A DNA stretch of 64,000 bases. Source: Cyclospora cayetanensis (lineage: Eukaryota > Apicomplexa > Conoidasida > Eucoccidiorida > Eimeriidae). Position numbers and translations under genes: made by a program. The stretch is taken from contig NW_020312591.1 of the NCBI RefSeq assembly GCF_002999335.1, forward strand, positions 158,047 to 222,046. Reading direction: 5' to 3'. Each line of letters opens with the position of its first letter. The stretch's first letter is position 1. Below, in pieces: positions 28,411 to 41,900 of this stretch. Under the pieces are notes generated by a model, which was not told the origin of the DNA, ran no database searches, and was given only the letters and a program-made list of their open reading frames with translations.

Positions 28411-29379
28411 CCAACAATAGTAGCCCCCCAAACTGAAATCTGCTATCTCTTAAGCTGCTAGCGGCGGGCGAGCTAGCAGGGGAAATTCTTTCGGACAGCG
28501 CAACTCTTTAAAAGTATAGCAGTGCCATGGTCCAGTCTCACGGCCATAGTCGGTGGCATTGCCATTCAGCACCGCGCACGGTTTTTCATCAGCTGTTTCA
28601 AAGACTTTGCGTAAGCATCAGCTTAGCTGCTCTACGATCTGCATGTAGTGCGTTTACCACACTCATAATTTGCAGCTGTGGATTGCACAAAACGTACAGT
28701 GCTTCTTTGTATGTAGAATACGGCCTGACATTGATGCTTTCCTATAAGAGAAACTAGCAGCTTGGTGATCACTGGCACTGCAATCAGGGAAGAGCCTCAT
28801 TAACGTGTGTATTGAGCAGCTGCCCGCAAACATGGACGCACGTGGTGTAGTCCAGTAGAATATCTGTTTCATTGGAGTTTGGTGAGTGTGTAAAGGTCTG
28901 AGCCGCAGATCTAGTGAAAACTGTAATATGCTCGACACCGAGCCAGATAGTCATGATTTAACAATCGGGGACCATCGAAAAAATGTTTCGGTGCTAGCTC
29001 TCGGCGATGTGAAGGAGTAGTTGCGTGGTAGGTGGACGTTTAGCGGTAGGAGGTGTTTGTAACAACTGTCCATATGAGCTTATGAGCGTTTCGCCCTGCT
29101 AAACGCTGTGGCAGCTCGTTGAAACGAACACATCTCTGCGCGCACGAGTGACATGTGGCAAGTCTGCCTACCTCATGCACCGCATTCGATGTACCCGATA
29201 GCTTCTTTTCCGTTCTGCCCTCAATTTGCATACTCGGTGGCTTACGCTCTTCTACAAAACAACGCATCTGCTGGCAGATGTACAAGCAGTTAGCGTATCG
29301 TGAAGGGATTACTGCTACGCGTTCCAAGGCTGGGTTGGCAGGGTATGCCAGACATAGGACGAGCTGTATTCAGTAACCA
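28411..29379. other. No gene seen
   Basis: Unique DNA to the right of the duplicated block. A plus frame at 29155-29376 contains hydrophobic and cysteine residues and might be a leading exon for the next candidate, but I cannot support it. Confidence 0.4.
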
Positions 29380-30147
29380 TTGCTCACAGTGAATTATAAG
29401 TTTTTTGAGAGAAATTGCACTGGCAGCAGCTGCTCTACGGCTTGCAAGAAGTACGTCTATGAGATTCAGCAAATGCAGCTAAGCACGAAACGAAAATTTG
29501 CTGCGCGCCGTTGTATCGAGAACGCTCAGCAAACTCGCACTTTGCGGCTTAGATGCAGGCACTATCAGGTTGGTGTTCACTCAACTTCCGAAAATGAAAA
29601 ATACCGACCACATTGCTCACAGCGGAGGCAGTCTCGATTGGGCATGCGGCCTCTTGTTACGGCACAGCTCCTATTGTCATAGTAAACGTACTCGCTTGAA
29701 GAACTGAGATTTGAGAAATGGCTGACAGACCAGTACGCGCCGGGCTAGGGTTGTCTGCAGTCTGCTAAACCTATAGAATTTGCGGTGTCGATCCATTCGC
29801 TGTCAGCGATTTGCGAGGCGAGCTCCGTAGAGGCGCACAACAGCAATGGAGGGAGTGAAGGCCTGTGGAGTCAAAGAACAAATGCAAAGCCTGTGTCCGA
29901 TTGCTATTGAGAGGACGCAGAGCTGTCGGCTGCTAAAGCGCTTTGTAGCGTGTCAGGGAACCAATCAGGCAGCTATGGTAGCGCACTTCTATACCCTGAA
30001 GTTGTCGTGAAGAGACCGAAATGTTCCTTGATGCGCACACCGGTGGGTACAGACCTCAAACGTTTTGTTCTGCCGACCAGAACCACTGACGATCAAAGTC
30101 AATATTCAGGTTCTGTTGAATCACGGGGTAGAAGATGTAATGTGTGA
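29380..30147 (+). CDS. Candidate cysteine-containing exons, unjoined
   Basis: Three plus-strand stretches look coding. 29380-29570 reads NCTGSSCSTACKKYVYEI. 29498-29707 reads RLVFTQLPKMKNTDH. 29950-30147, after an acceptor-like GTGTCAG, reads SGSYGSALLYPEVV followed by KRPKCSLMRTP. The strand-then-cysteine pattern resembles the candidate immediately to the right. Splice phases were not reconciled and no signal peptide was identified. It may be a decayed family member. Confidence 0.2.
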
Positions 30148-30358
30148 GACCCTTTTAACATGATGCCTTCTGTTTGTTCCAGACTATAGCACTCACATGT
30201 TACGGAACTGGGAGACCACGAAGTCTAGGCATTCGGCGTCGTTTCAAGATTTTCACCAGGTGACTTTGAATAATTCTACGGAGGTGCCTATGGAACTAGT
30301 GCTAACGGGCTGTGCTTCCCTCATACGTCAACTCTAAAGCTTTGCCCTGCACAAGAAC

Positions 30359-31196
30359 ATGTTATGCGTCTTTGTGTGGAGACTCCTCAGCAGCATCTTT
30401 AGGTGCCTGGGCCTAATGGGCTTGCTACAGGTATCTTCCGCAAGAACACCATCAAACGCAAACATCGCAGCCCTAAAATATATAGCCGACCTGTTTCTAG
30501 TTAAAGACCTATGCGAGTCTTCTTTCGACGGCTGTGTATGGGTCATAGGCCATTACGCAATTAATCGCATGGATTCCTGCTCTAGAAGGGGAATTTTTAG
30601 TATTAGCGCCGCACAGATCAAGCAGACCGGCACCATATATCTGCATGCATTCTTGAACCAGAAATCAGGTGCCAGGGAGAGCCATGCAATCCTTAACAGC
30701 AAAGGTCCCGATTTTGTCTACCGGCAAGGCCCGACGTCTTCAACCTTCTAGTAAGCATTCTTTCAAAAAGACAGGTTTCCATGCTTCCCCTCGATGTTTG
30801 TATGAGTGTATAGTCAACTATTGGCCTACATGTTCAAATCCAGACACATTTTACTTCATGTCAAGAGGATCAATTAATCTGGCTAAAACAGGGGGCGGAT
30901 TCGTAAAGAGTCTATTTTTGCCGACGGCGACACACACAGTCGGAGTGGCTCAATGCGGAGCTCTTCTGGTTAGAAGAAAGAGGCCTCCTTTTGTATGGAA
31001 TGCCCTGTCTTTAGGGTGCTGGAAGGTCTCACAATATGCTTTTAGCAGCACAATACTCAGGCATATCCCAGTCACTTTGCAGCTGGGTAGGGTAGTAGGT
31101 TACCGAGTACTCCTAACTCGGTTCACCTCGTGTATCATCTTAATATGTGCAACCCCTTGTGTACCATGTATAACTGTGGAGCCACAGCTCTCTTGA
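30359..31196 (+). CDS. Candidate secreted cysteine-containing surface antigen
   Basis: Starts at a true ATG with a signal peptide (MLCVFVWRLLSSIFRCLGLM, then GLLQVSSA). The first exon can end at 30668 (ATCAG|GTGCCA, phase 1) and join an acceptor at 30891 (CTAAAACAG, phase 1). The joined frame continues GGGFVKSLFLPTATHTVGVA then QCGALLV, and runs open to a stop at 31196. An alternative donor GTAAGC sits at 30751, where unspliced reading would stop. The predicted product has an ER signal, several cysteines, and a hydrophobic strand followed by a cysteine, as in TA4/SAG-type antigens of eimeriid coccidia. The family assignment is tentative; a secreted protein exon is better supported. The 3' end could include another small intron. 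Confidence 0.38.
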
Positions 31197-31333
31197 TAAT
31201 CCTTACATTGGTATTTGGCGTAGGTAATACATTTTTGAGAGCCCCGAATGCAACGTGCTTCTTGGCTACTCTATTTAGAAGTGGTTGCTTGCACATGTTT
31301 GTTTGGTATGACCTGTTGCTTTGCTGTAGTTAA

Positions 31334-34300
31334 GGACCGTTGAGAAATGGCAGAGAAATTCTTTCGACACCCATGCGTACAGTATATGGTGCCGAGAGCG
31401 AACCGCAGTAGTAAAGTAAAAATGTGCGCATCAGTCAGTAAGAAAGCATCTGATGTAATTCGTATCTAAGTAAAAAATGCCAGTCGTGTATCCTCGCAAT
31501 CGTCACACATGGAAAATAATCTCAATTGCTCGTTTGACGGTAATTGTTTAAGGTCAAGATGTTGCAGTTTGCGAAGATACTGGTACCAAGCGTCGGTAAG
31601 GACTCGCGCCTGTTTCTATTTCTAGCTTCACCTGATGAGGTCCCTCGACAGGCGCACCCGCGTGCAGGGCAGCAGACGATGATGGGACGCTGGCACCAAT
31701 GAATTGCTGAAGAACGGATACTCAAAACAGTTTGGCTGCACTCGTTGTCCACGGAAAAATCAAAGAAAGTGCAGTAGCATGAGCAAGCTTGTGACATTTG
31801 AATTCATCTTCTTCGTGATGTATATCTTCACATTATGAGAACGAAATTTCTTTCAAAGTCGCTCTTTGGAGTGCAGCGTGGCTTGTTTACAGATCAGTTA
31901 CTCTGAATAATTGAAGGTGGAACCCTAGCTTCACATAAATATTTTGACAAATCCGTGGCGCTTGGAGGCGGTTGATTGAGTAGCAAAGAGGTTGTGCACG
32001 GAGGTTTAAAGATATGGCGGGTGTATCAGGGTATGCTATGCCAGGGAATGCTTCTGTCTGTTTTGCTGTACGATACAATTCTCCGTATGTGAATTCCTGC
32101 TGATCAAAATCTTGAATACTTTGCCCTCAGCAGCATACAAAATGAAATATTACTAGTGCACAATTCACATTATGGAAGATGGAGGACGACTGCTTTCAAT
32201 GAAGGGAGCCGATGCATGTTGATTGTTCTCACTGCTAATTTCTGGGATCTCTCTACATGGGTGTCATGCTTTGGTCAAGCCGCCTAGTGTGAGCCGTACG
32301 ACTCTAAATTGGTCCCATGCATTTGCCCACATTCCACAGTGACGCACAGTCCCTGTCACACACTCGATGCTCTAATGCACACATGAGTCAACTCCCTGCA
32401 TTTTTAGAATGTGTTAAAGCTTTACTTAACTTTCCTAATCTACAGGTTCTGCAGGCGTTGCTAAAAGTAGCCAACAACGACTTTTGAAAGGCTTTAAATG
32501 CTGCCATTTCTGGCTGGTAGGCACTGCACGATGTAAGCTGCGCCGTGCCTCTCACATATTTGGTGTGTCGTCCCTACTAGACTTTTCCATTCTGCCATCT
32601 AAGCATTAATGCCTGAGTAACTACATAGAAGACATGAGACATTCACCTGCTCAAGCCACTGCGAGTTGGATTAGAGACTAAGTATTTCCCCGACAACAGT
32701 ACTACTACAACGCACGTTACTGGCATTGATTTGTGTGTGTGTGTTTGTGTGTGTCAGTGCATAGTGTTTCAAATGTAGCCCTTCCCTCAAATCTTTGGTG
32801 GTGTTTTTACGGGAGTATATTCTGGGGCAGGTGTTTCGGCCACTGGGATTGACCTATGGAAATTCAATACCATGAAATGCCTCAATCAGAAGTATGCTTT
32901 TGTTGTGTCATCCTTGGGCAAGGGCCATGATAGTCGCCTTTGTATCGTTCCGACTTTATCGGATGTCATTCTTAAAGGAGGCCACCCTATGACGCCAACT
33001 GGTTGTTGCTTGGTAAAGAAACACTCCTTCCATCACTAGTTTGTTAAAAATAAGTGAACTGCCTGAAGTTTGGAAACAGCAAGCACGAATCCGGCATCCA
33101 TTAAATTTAACTAGTAAATTGTAAGCTTTAAAAGCATTACCATTCCATGCGACAGCCTAGGTTCGACTACAGACACTAGTGCTTAGTCTGAGCCTGGTGG
33201 TTTCTCTTCTGGCTGCTTTGGGTGTATTAGTACTCGTAAAGGACTATCATTTCCAAGTAAGGCACCTATAGAAACAGCCAAAGAGTACTCCTTTTTGTTC
33301 ATGAAGGCATCAAACAATTTCTTATCAAGGTATCGATATGTAACCCTGTTTGCGGTTATGCTTACCTTCCGGCTCTGTCGTAAAGTTTCAACTGCGCATG
33401 CACCCCGTCCCTAGCCTGTTGTTTACAATCATAAATTATCAGGAAGTTGCGTCTGGAGAACCTTTTCTACAAGGTCCTAGAGCTAATTGGGCGTCTGCAG
33501 AATCATCGGTATTGGATGCCGGGGTTACGGCAAGCTCAAAGGTTATTGTCGACAAAGGCACTGGCACACTTTTACCTTCTGTCTTGTCTTACGCAGGCGC
33601 CAGCTGCATAGCTCACGCATATCACATAATGAAGTAAACTGGTGTTCACCCTCTGGTGTTGATCCATGTCGCGTTCCTTCCTGACGTTCATCATCTGTTT
33701 TGTACTGGTCGGGTACAACTGATAGCGCATTGTGCCTTGCCCATATTTATGTTACACATAAAGGGTTACATCACATGCGTTTTAGCTTCGCATACCAAGG
33801 AGTAGCAGCCACAATGAGTGCAAAATGCAGGACGTGTACGCAAGCGTTTGGCTGTGGATAAGCCTCGTTTCCCCATTGTGAGAACAGCAATTCTTAATGT
33901 TTTATTATGTCCGATATCGTCCATTTTTCGACTGAGCGGCTGTGTTCGTTGAATGAGTGATGGTATTTAGCGGAATATCTAATGCCTCTGTGGCTCTTTC
34001 TTTTATAATCTAACCTTAAGAGATGAGTAGATATTTATTAGTAAAGTATACAACGGTATCCATAGACGGTATGCAATGCAATTTTCCCCACTAGTCTTTT
34101 CGTCTACTGTGGTAGCTAGCATGAATGTGCCGCCGTAATCATCCTTATGGCATAAGAAAGGAGAACCGGGCTCTGCTGTTACTGTGGGTGTGTGGAGCAT
34201 GATTTGCACCTAAACGTCTTGTCGCTGTGTGTGCTTGCAAGCTGCGTGGGGCAGCTGTCTTATAGGTTGACAACCCGGCGGGGTTGAGCCCTAATTCTTC

Positions 34301-34985
34301 TCCAGAAGCACTAAGGCTACTGTCTCGTGCAGGCTAAAGGGAAATGTATATCGATTCGTTTACCGACGATTTTTGTGAATACATTGATAGGTGTGCTGGA
34401 AAGAGGTTAAAGGGTGTGCTACAAGAAACGTGGCTCTTGGTTAACGTAGGAACTCGCTGGATGAATGGGAGGACGAGCTATGATGTAAAGATATAACGGC
34501 ATCTTATATTTCGTCGATGTTTGAGGCTACACCTATATTGCTGGCTTCTATACATGGTCTTTTTAAACTAGTGCAATGAGTAGCTAGCTGTTTCTGCCTG
34601 CTTTGTCCAGTTAGACTGTGGCACCTTTGCTAAAGAGAGAAATGGGGGTGGCCTCGAGCAACGTGCCAAGCTACATCAGATCTTCTGATATCTCTGTTCT
34701 GATAAATTACGGGGTCACGATGCATATGCGTAAATCAAATGGTCTTTTTTAATAAGATGGGGGCGAGCAGAACGTGGAATGTATAGCACAGCACCTGCAG
34801 TTACTGGTGACCTTCCTGCTAAAATGTCTGCTGATTAGCGCCGATGATGCAATGCGCTTTAAAGAGATTCTGCACGTTCCTATGATTTTCTGCGTCCTTG
34901 TTTTTAATATCAGAAACTTCTATTTATGCTACGGTCACTACCAATTCAAATTGCGAGTGAGGGAGCTTCCCCCAAACCGTTTGCA
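31334..34985. other. Gene-poor stretch
   Basis: No convincing gene. A plus frame at 33350-33637 is open for 95 codons without an ATG and could be an exon. The remainder is AT-richer, with frequent stops. Confidence 0.45.
32732..32754. repeat. TG microsatellite
   Basis: Interrupted TG repeat of about 23 bases. Confidence 0.9.
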
Positions 34986-35328
34986 AGCCAGTATTATCGT
35001 GATCTCGAAAGCTTCTTTGAGCGTACGCCGTGGAAATGTTTCAAACAAATCATTTCGACGTGGTATAAATCTATGTGCAGTATGTAAGATTTGCCTTGCC
35101 AGAGGTTTGCTGAGACAGCGTGTTGGCTAGCAGGGGCAGTGTGGGTTTTTTCGTGAAGGGCTGAAGGAAGCTGATTATTACCACCCCTATATTCCCCGTC
35201 CACAGTCTTGGTGCCTGGTCGACAAAGCAAGAATCTTCATCCCCTTTGACGTAGGACAATGTTCGCCTGTTGCAGGTCACAATGTAACATGCAGTCGCGG
35301 CGAAGCCCTAAACTTTGTAATTTCATGA
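34986..35328 (+). CDS. Candidate C-terminal exons of a cysteine-rich protein
   Basis: One frame from 34986 reads SQYYRDLESFFERTPWKCF and continues to a strong donor (TGCA|GTATGTAAG) at 35079. An acceptor at 35158 (TTCGTGAAG) restores phase 1 and gives LKEADYYHPYIPRPQSWC, then RIFIPFDVGQCSPVAGHNVT, stopping with TGA at 35326-35328. Six cysteines and aromatic strands suggest an extracellular fold. No signal-peptide exon was located upstream. The short intron (79 bases) and the purine-rich acceptor are weak points. Confidence 0.27.
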
Positions 35329-36464
35329 AATTGGGATGGTCTGCTTTGCGGGTTGGTAAAATATAAAGGAGTCCCTTTTGGTACAGCTTTTGCATAACAA
35401 CTTATGAGCTGATACCTCTAAGCATGTACAAGTCAGCTACTGTTGAGTCATTGATAAGCTGACTGCTGTCGCCCGATTTTCCGTCCGGCTAGCTGTGCTC
35501 CGAATGACTGTTTATACTTGAAGCTCGTGATTTGTGCTTTGAGCACAACGAATGCCCTCTTTTTACTCTGCCGGCGTGCTCAGGTCCGAGTGGCATGGAG
35601 AAGCAAAGAAAACAAATTCAAGCGTGCTCTTCTTTACAGATTCTAATGGCTTGCATCCTTCGCACGAAAGTTGCAGATACATGACGTTGTACGTTTAAAA
35701 AGGAAGGCCAATTGGATGCTACAAGCGGAAGTCTAGGCATGTCCTTACTTTTTGGTACTGGCGTGCTCGTTGGGGATGTAGCTGGTGGTGATAGTGCGGG
35801 CCTGCACGAGTGGCGTATAGTAGCTTGAGCAATTACTGCAAATGAACTTGGGAGCTGAATTAGAAAAGGCAGAACACATCTGAAAGCCTGAGTTGCAGAT
35901 TCCATGTCGAAAACAGCAAACCATCAAGCACTCCAGGGCCCATATGTGAAAATTAGTGGGTACAAAAAACTGATGCAAGCCATATTAGATTTACTGCAGG
36001 GAGGAAAGAAGTGTTTCGCTCTACATGAATAGTACTTTTTGTCCACTAAGATGCTCGTTGATGAACCGTGAAAGGACACATAATACTAGTGACGAATGCG
36101 TTGACTAGAATTTAGCCGGGAAGCCGTATACTACCGTTGGTATGCAGCGCTATATACTTAGTAACTGCCTACTGCTTGTGCAGCTACCAAAAAGGCCATT
36201 CCAGTTTCTCACTTTTCAAATATTCTGTTGCTGACTGGCCGAGTAGCACACGCGCTACTTTAAATACTTAGAGCGGACGCCGCTTAGCGATGAGTTCCAC
36301 TGTGACAAATCATATCCTTCACGTTGTCCCTATTTGTTGTTTTACCCTTTACTGTCCGGCCAATCGGCATGATTGTTAATTATCTGTCGAAATGCCCATT
36401 TTTTCAAAATATTGCAGGGAAACAGAAGGAGCTGGGAGTCTTTCCTATTTAATTGTCATGTTCA
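35329..36464. other. No gene seen
   Basis: Nothing recognisable in either strand. Confidence 0.5.
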
Positions 36465-36935
36465 TTAACATGAACGTTGTCTGTGAAACGTCTTCCTGAG
36501 GATATCGTGTATATTAATGTTGATTACCGCTGCTTTTTGTACCATATCACAGTTTGGTTCCTCCCTCGAGCTTGAGTCATTTGTAGCCACGCAGCTCAGG
36601 TTCGAACAAGTTGGTATGCTTCTCATGGTTTGTTCTACATGCATGTAGTAGGGGCTTGATGAAGGAAGCTCGACAGAAGTGAAGCTGAGCGTAGCATTTG
36701 CATGCATATGCTGTGTGGCTGTTCCCGTATCTGGTGCTAGCGGAGACTTTTTGCGTTTTATATGTTTTGTTATGGGCATATTTGCAATTCTTTTTACAGA
36801 TATGCTTCGGCTTTTACAATTGTAATCCTTGTCGTGCTCTATGGCGTACACATGTTTCTCGCCACTAGCATTTCTGCCATTCTTTCGCCTAGGGCGTAAG
36901 GTTGTTGCATTGCACAGATGTCTAAAAATGATCAT
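36465..36935 (-). CDS. ORF of 156 codons, basic, unrecognised
   Basis: An ATG-initiated minus-strand frame of 156 codons, one of the longest ATG frames outside assigned genes in DNA that is not compositionally skewed. The predicted product is soluble, basic and rich in serine, threonine and asparagine; no domain is apparent. It may be an exon or chance. Confidence 0.22.
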   Translation of the reverse strand: MIIFRHLCNATTLRPRRKNGRNASGEKHVYAIEHDKDYNCKSRSISVKRIANMPITKHIKRKKSPLAPDTGTATQHMHANATLSFTSVELPSSSPYYMHVEQTMRSIPTCSNLSCVATNDSSSREEPNCDMVQKAAVININIHDILRKTFHRQRSC

Positions 36936-38733
36936 TTTTACAGACGCACCGCAACTCAGCTGCTCTGCGCCTGCGTCCTATTGTCTAGCTCCCACCGCGC
37001 CACTGACTCCGCTGACTATGACAATGACACCAGATTAGAAACCAGATCACTTGGAATCATTAGGAAGATCAGAACGACAGTACGCTACCTTCATGCATGT
37101 CTAGCCACGTAGCTTCCAAAACACTTTGCTGGAACCTCACATGATATTTTAAGGCTTCCTGAAATGCATTGGTGTCTACGTATTGAGCGTATCCTACATG
37201 GTTTTATTGCAACAAGCCACGGTGGCAGTGTGGAAAAGCCTGACCTATTCCACGAGTATCTCAGAAACTGCTGCATGCTTTTAATTTTGAGGTATGCTAG
37301 TAACAGTACTCTAAAGTACCTGTGAACTGCATTTTGTATAATGAGTTTTTTGTTCCATATAAGCCCACATCACGAAAGAGTGAGAAGCGAGATCTGGGTT
37401 CGGATTAGTAAGTAAACATACCAACAATTCCGGCCCATGTATTCCCTTGATCCGAGTGTATGCTTCTTCTCTATATTAGGTATCCTTGCTGGTTTATGTA
37501 ATTCGAGGACCGTCAAGGTGTTAACAAGTAGATCCCAGTTTTGGTGATTAGCATTTGCAATTCCCCTCAAAGGCTATTCGCTGGAGAATACTGGTGTAGT
37601 AGTCAGGTACCTTAATTCTAATCCCTCTAAAACTGTTCCACACAAAACGAACGATGTAGTTGCCTTTGACGGCTATGAGATATATGGCACTTTAGAGTGC
37701 TAGATAATGCCGGCATTACGAGAGACGTGTATCTGATATTACGCTGATGCCGCATACGCACACGCTGCTGAGTGGCATTAGCGTGCTAACATCGATGTGT
37801 ATTGTTAATTTACATAGAAAGCTGTGCTGCAATATATTCGAGCACTATATGCTGCATGACAATCAAAGTACTACATGTCTTTGATTAAGGAGCGATGTAT
37901 TGTAGTTTTGTGCAACTTTCCTAAATGTTTGATGGGGGTCCGACAGAACTAACACGCTTTGGCAGGCCACGGTAAGGGCTCGCTACAAAGGCAGCAGTCT
38001 GTTACAACAGGTACAGATGCTGCCACCAGCCGTTTCTTCGCAGTCTTTGAAACTGTCCTGTATACACATCGGTTCTTTATGTTATATTTGACGTTTTGCG
38101 GATGCATACATTAGCTGTGACTTGGTAGCATTAGCGGGCAGATGCATGCAACGAGTATCCCATTACCCCTGAATCCTGGAACCAAACTCCGCTCTTATCA
38201 TTATTGTTTCATGTGCTCCTTAGATGACAATACTACATTCGCGTCAAAGCAAGAATTTCGCTGTGCTCAACGAAGCACAATATGCGTCGTACAAGCCGCG
38301 ACGTAGACAAGCGCCTGCTGCAGTACAGTTCATTCAAATACGCACTCCACAGTTCTACGGAAAATTGCAGTCTCGCGCACACGAAATTCGATTAAGTTGA
38401 GTACTCGGCTGCAACTGTCTCAGCAGCTGTACTTAGAATTCACAGCCCAGCACCCCTTTTTCATTGCTTCAAGTCCGTTTGTACAGGCATTAGCTGTTTC
38501 CGTTAATGTCTATTTTTTTGCATTGCGGTGAATACTTAGTTCTTTGCTGGCATCATGTAGAACTAGGTCGCGAAAGCTTTTTACACTTTGTGCCATTGTC
38601 CAATTCCTTGGCAATGCCTTCCAATGAATGCCGGCCCTCTTCAGTAGGAATTGGTCGAACGAAAATGTTTCGTTTCTGCTAGTGTATGGTTAGTAGTTGA
38701 CTAGGTGCCCTTTGGAAACGTGTTTAATGGGTG
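36936..38733. other. No gene seen
   Basis: Short frames only; no repeats noticed. Confidence 0.5.
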
Positions 38734-38916
38734 ATGAATCTTTTATCGGCAGTGCTTTGTTTTGTTTCTCTCTGCATTCTGATTGAGGTGGCGGCCTTGA
38801 ACAGTTCAGCTGACGTGTTAATCAGTGAGGATCATACGAATGAGATTAAGCTCAGTTTTCATTGTCTGCGTTCTCAAACGTATTGCCGCACATCGTTGCT
38901 TGCGCTTACAAAGTAG
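38734..38916 (+). CDS. Signal-peptide ORF, possible first exon
   Basis: ATG frame beginning MNLLSAVLCFVSLCILIEVA, a textbook signal peptide, followed by a polar stretch with NSS. It stops after 60 codons. No strong donor lies inside it (GAG|GTGGCG and GAC|GTGTTA are possible), so it may be a tiny secreted protein, a first exon, or a chance hydrophobic frame. Confidence 0.27.
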   Translation: MNLLSAVLCFVSLCILIEVAALNSSADVLISEDHTNEIKLSFHCLRSQTYCRTSLLALTK

Positions 38917-41900
38917 AAATGCCTGCTGTGCATCACGGCAGGAGATGCGCACATGTTTATCGGGTGTAGCAGAGACCATAATTGTCACTGAGCTGGCGTA
39001 TGTAAGCTTCTGAAGCAATGCAAAAGTTTAAAGGTGGGGCCACGATTAATACTTGAGTGCATACAAAAAGAAATGTCTCTCCGGGAACGCAGTCCTCTGC
39101 ATGGTGGCTTTTTGAAGCAACTTGGACGTCATGTGCACTAAAACATAGGTTTCCTGTAATTGAGCAGGACATTCAATTATCATTAACGGTGGCGACTGCA
39201 AGCGACGATGGTACTACTACAACCATGCATGAGGAACGCAGCAGGCCTGGCGTGCCCATCTGCAAGTGACCAATTATGTATATGCTTCATACCCACCTGA
39301 AAGAGTCATGCATCACAGCAAAGTACGAAGCAAACGACAAGAAGCCAATCACGCAAAGAGGTGGCGAGGATTGTCTTCCAATCATCTGATGCAAGCCTTG
39401 ACCACATTGATCTTTTTGGAGGATTGAATTTCCAGAACCTATTCGCACACGGGTACCATGGCTAGTAAGCCTTCTTACAGTCACTAATCAGCTGCACTCA
39501 AACACCATTTTGCTTCCTTGTATCCTTCAGTTTGGTGAGCTTATACACAGGATTTTCCGGGTACATACCCGTGGTACTGTATGTCCACCAAGGGCTCTTG
39601 ATAGTTTCAGACACACACTAAAACTGACTTGGCTAGCGGCCGACCTCGTCAGCAGAACTAACATTGCATTCGGCCCAGCCGATCAATCTTTCCAGTGCCA
39701 GCAAACGTCTCCCGTCCCGCTGGTGCTGGCACAGTCGTGAAACACCATATAATCTGTAAAAGTAGGGAGAATCCATACTATAGCCAGCTCTTCCAACATG
39801 GTTGGTTTTGTGAAATGCCCTAATAAAAATTCATATTCATGAGTATTAATGTGCACAGCTTTTAACGTATGTAAAATACATGACGCCTAGAGCAGCAGTG
39901 GGCCATGATCACAAATTGCCACTGGTCCAAATGTAGTGTGCAAAGACTATGTCTTCCACCACAGCCTGAGTACTCAGTCCAATACTTCAACAGGCAGTAA
40001 CCAGCGTTCTTTGCGAATATAGGTAGTACTTCGTCCAGTGCGTCATTATGGGCTCTCGCTTTACATTGTTTCCAGCTAAACCATACTTAAGTATGTGCAA
40101 AGCATGCTGCGAACTGTTCCATTAAAACAGGTTTAGTACAAAGCAATACCTGCCGCGAGCTCGTTTGTTCATGATTCAAATATACGCAAATACATACCAA
40201 TATCCGAATGCTGCTTGTTTCAGAGGGTATGCTGCTCTACGAGTTGTCTAGCCGTGTTCATACTCACCATTAGAGTCCTCCTTCGACATGATAGTGCTAA
40301 AAATGTGTCCATGGAGACACCTATCCTGTTCCTGTGGTCAGGTGCAACAATACAAGACCAATCAATGAATAATGTTTAGTGACCTGCTTCTACGGATCTA
40401 GTGGCTTGGCTCCTGGGCTCACAAAATGGGAAGCTAGTAGCAAATGTTTGCGGTACCTATCGTTGAAGCGCCAGTTCAACCAAACATCAGGTGAAGTCCA
40501 GACTATGTGGTATGAAAGTTTGGTTGCGAGCAGGCAGCTGCAATGCATGTGAATTCAACACGAAAAAGACCATTTCCGAATGCGTACGCATCACCCTAGC
40601 TTCCTACGATCTGGTTGTACATCACTTTCATACGGCCTGGGCTACACGCACCGTTTGGTTCTTGTTGGTGCTCCTATTTTACACCTACATAGAGCTGCAC
40701 GTTTGGCTTTCTTGAGTAGCTGTGGCTCCTGTATGTTCCGTCACATTTTAGGGCTTCTGCATTTCCGCCTGCAGCTATTAGTTAGCAGCTAATGGTCGCA
40801 TATAAACCTTTGCGATGTCACCAAGGTGAACCTCCTTGTCAGCCGGGTACGCCGGGTGTCTCGCACTAGTTAAAAGCTCGGTTGCTCGGTGAAGAGCAAT
40901 GATTGATGCATTGTGAACAGTGTGGGGCTGCTTCTGTGTACATCCACTCTTCCTATCCCCTCATATAGGAGAGTGCAACAAATATCAGCAGGCCGGAGAC
41001 CAGGCATCCCACATGCAACCAACACTGCACACCTTTTGGCATATGTAGTACACTCAGTGATTGCTTATTGTGGTACACCAAGTTGGTGGGCACTTATTTA
41101 GGATACTGTTACAGTACATGCCGAAGTTTTTCTGGAGAAGATGCTCTTCAGGAACTTAGTTTGTAAGGAGCTAAAGCCGTCTGGGTAGTGGAGCTCCGAG
41201 TACATCACTGGCGTGTAAATACGCAATACTACCGCTATTTGATTTTTCTTGCCTGATAAAAAGTGTCTATACACTACCGCTTCTCTTTTGAAACCTGGCG
41301 GATATGACATTTACCAGATTATGATTGAACACCACCGCCATCTAAGCGGCCGAAGCCAAGTCTGCTATGACAACGTTCAGTGTTCCTATGTGTATAGCTG
41401 GCTACTGCGTACTACATTGTTTTTTAATGCATGCTGCATCAGAGCAGCAGGTATGACCACTTTGCGGCACCTGTAAACAAAAGTTTCGGAACTGGTTTCC
41501 GCTGGTACTTTCAACTGGCTCCGCTACTTTTCGACCGAATTGATTGTGTGGGACAGATGTGGTCTTGGCAGGTATAGGCCCTTACTTGCTGAACTGTGGC
41601 AATTCTTCTTTAGGCGTATTGCGTAGGGAATTGTTGTCGCAAAGTATCTAGGAGTGTAGTTATTTCCTTTGATACAACTGCTAGTGCTCTGTTATGATGG
41701 GTACGAGCTAGAGCATTGGCAACAGGGCCATACAATGCTAATTCTTTGTTGCGATCCTATTGGTCTGTCCCTCAATGATATACAGAAGGTTTTCGTGCCG
41801 CCTATGTAACATTCCGCAGCATAATTGTGCTCCGCCCAATCAAACACTTCAACGCCCGCCTGAGCGCTCATACTTTGAGAGGAACAAAGCTGCTTACGCC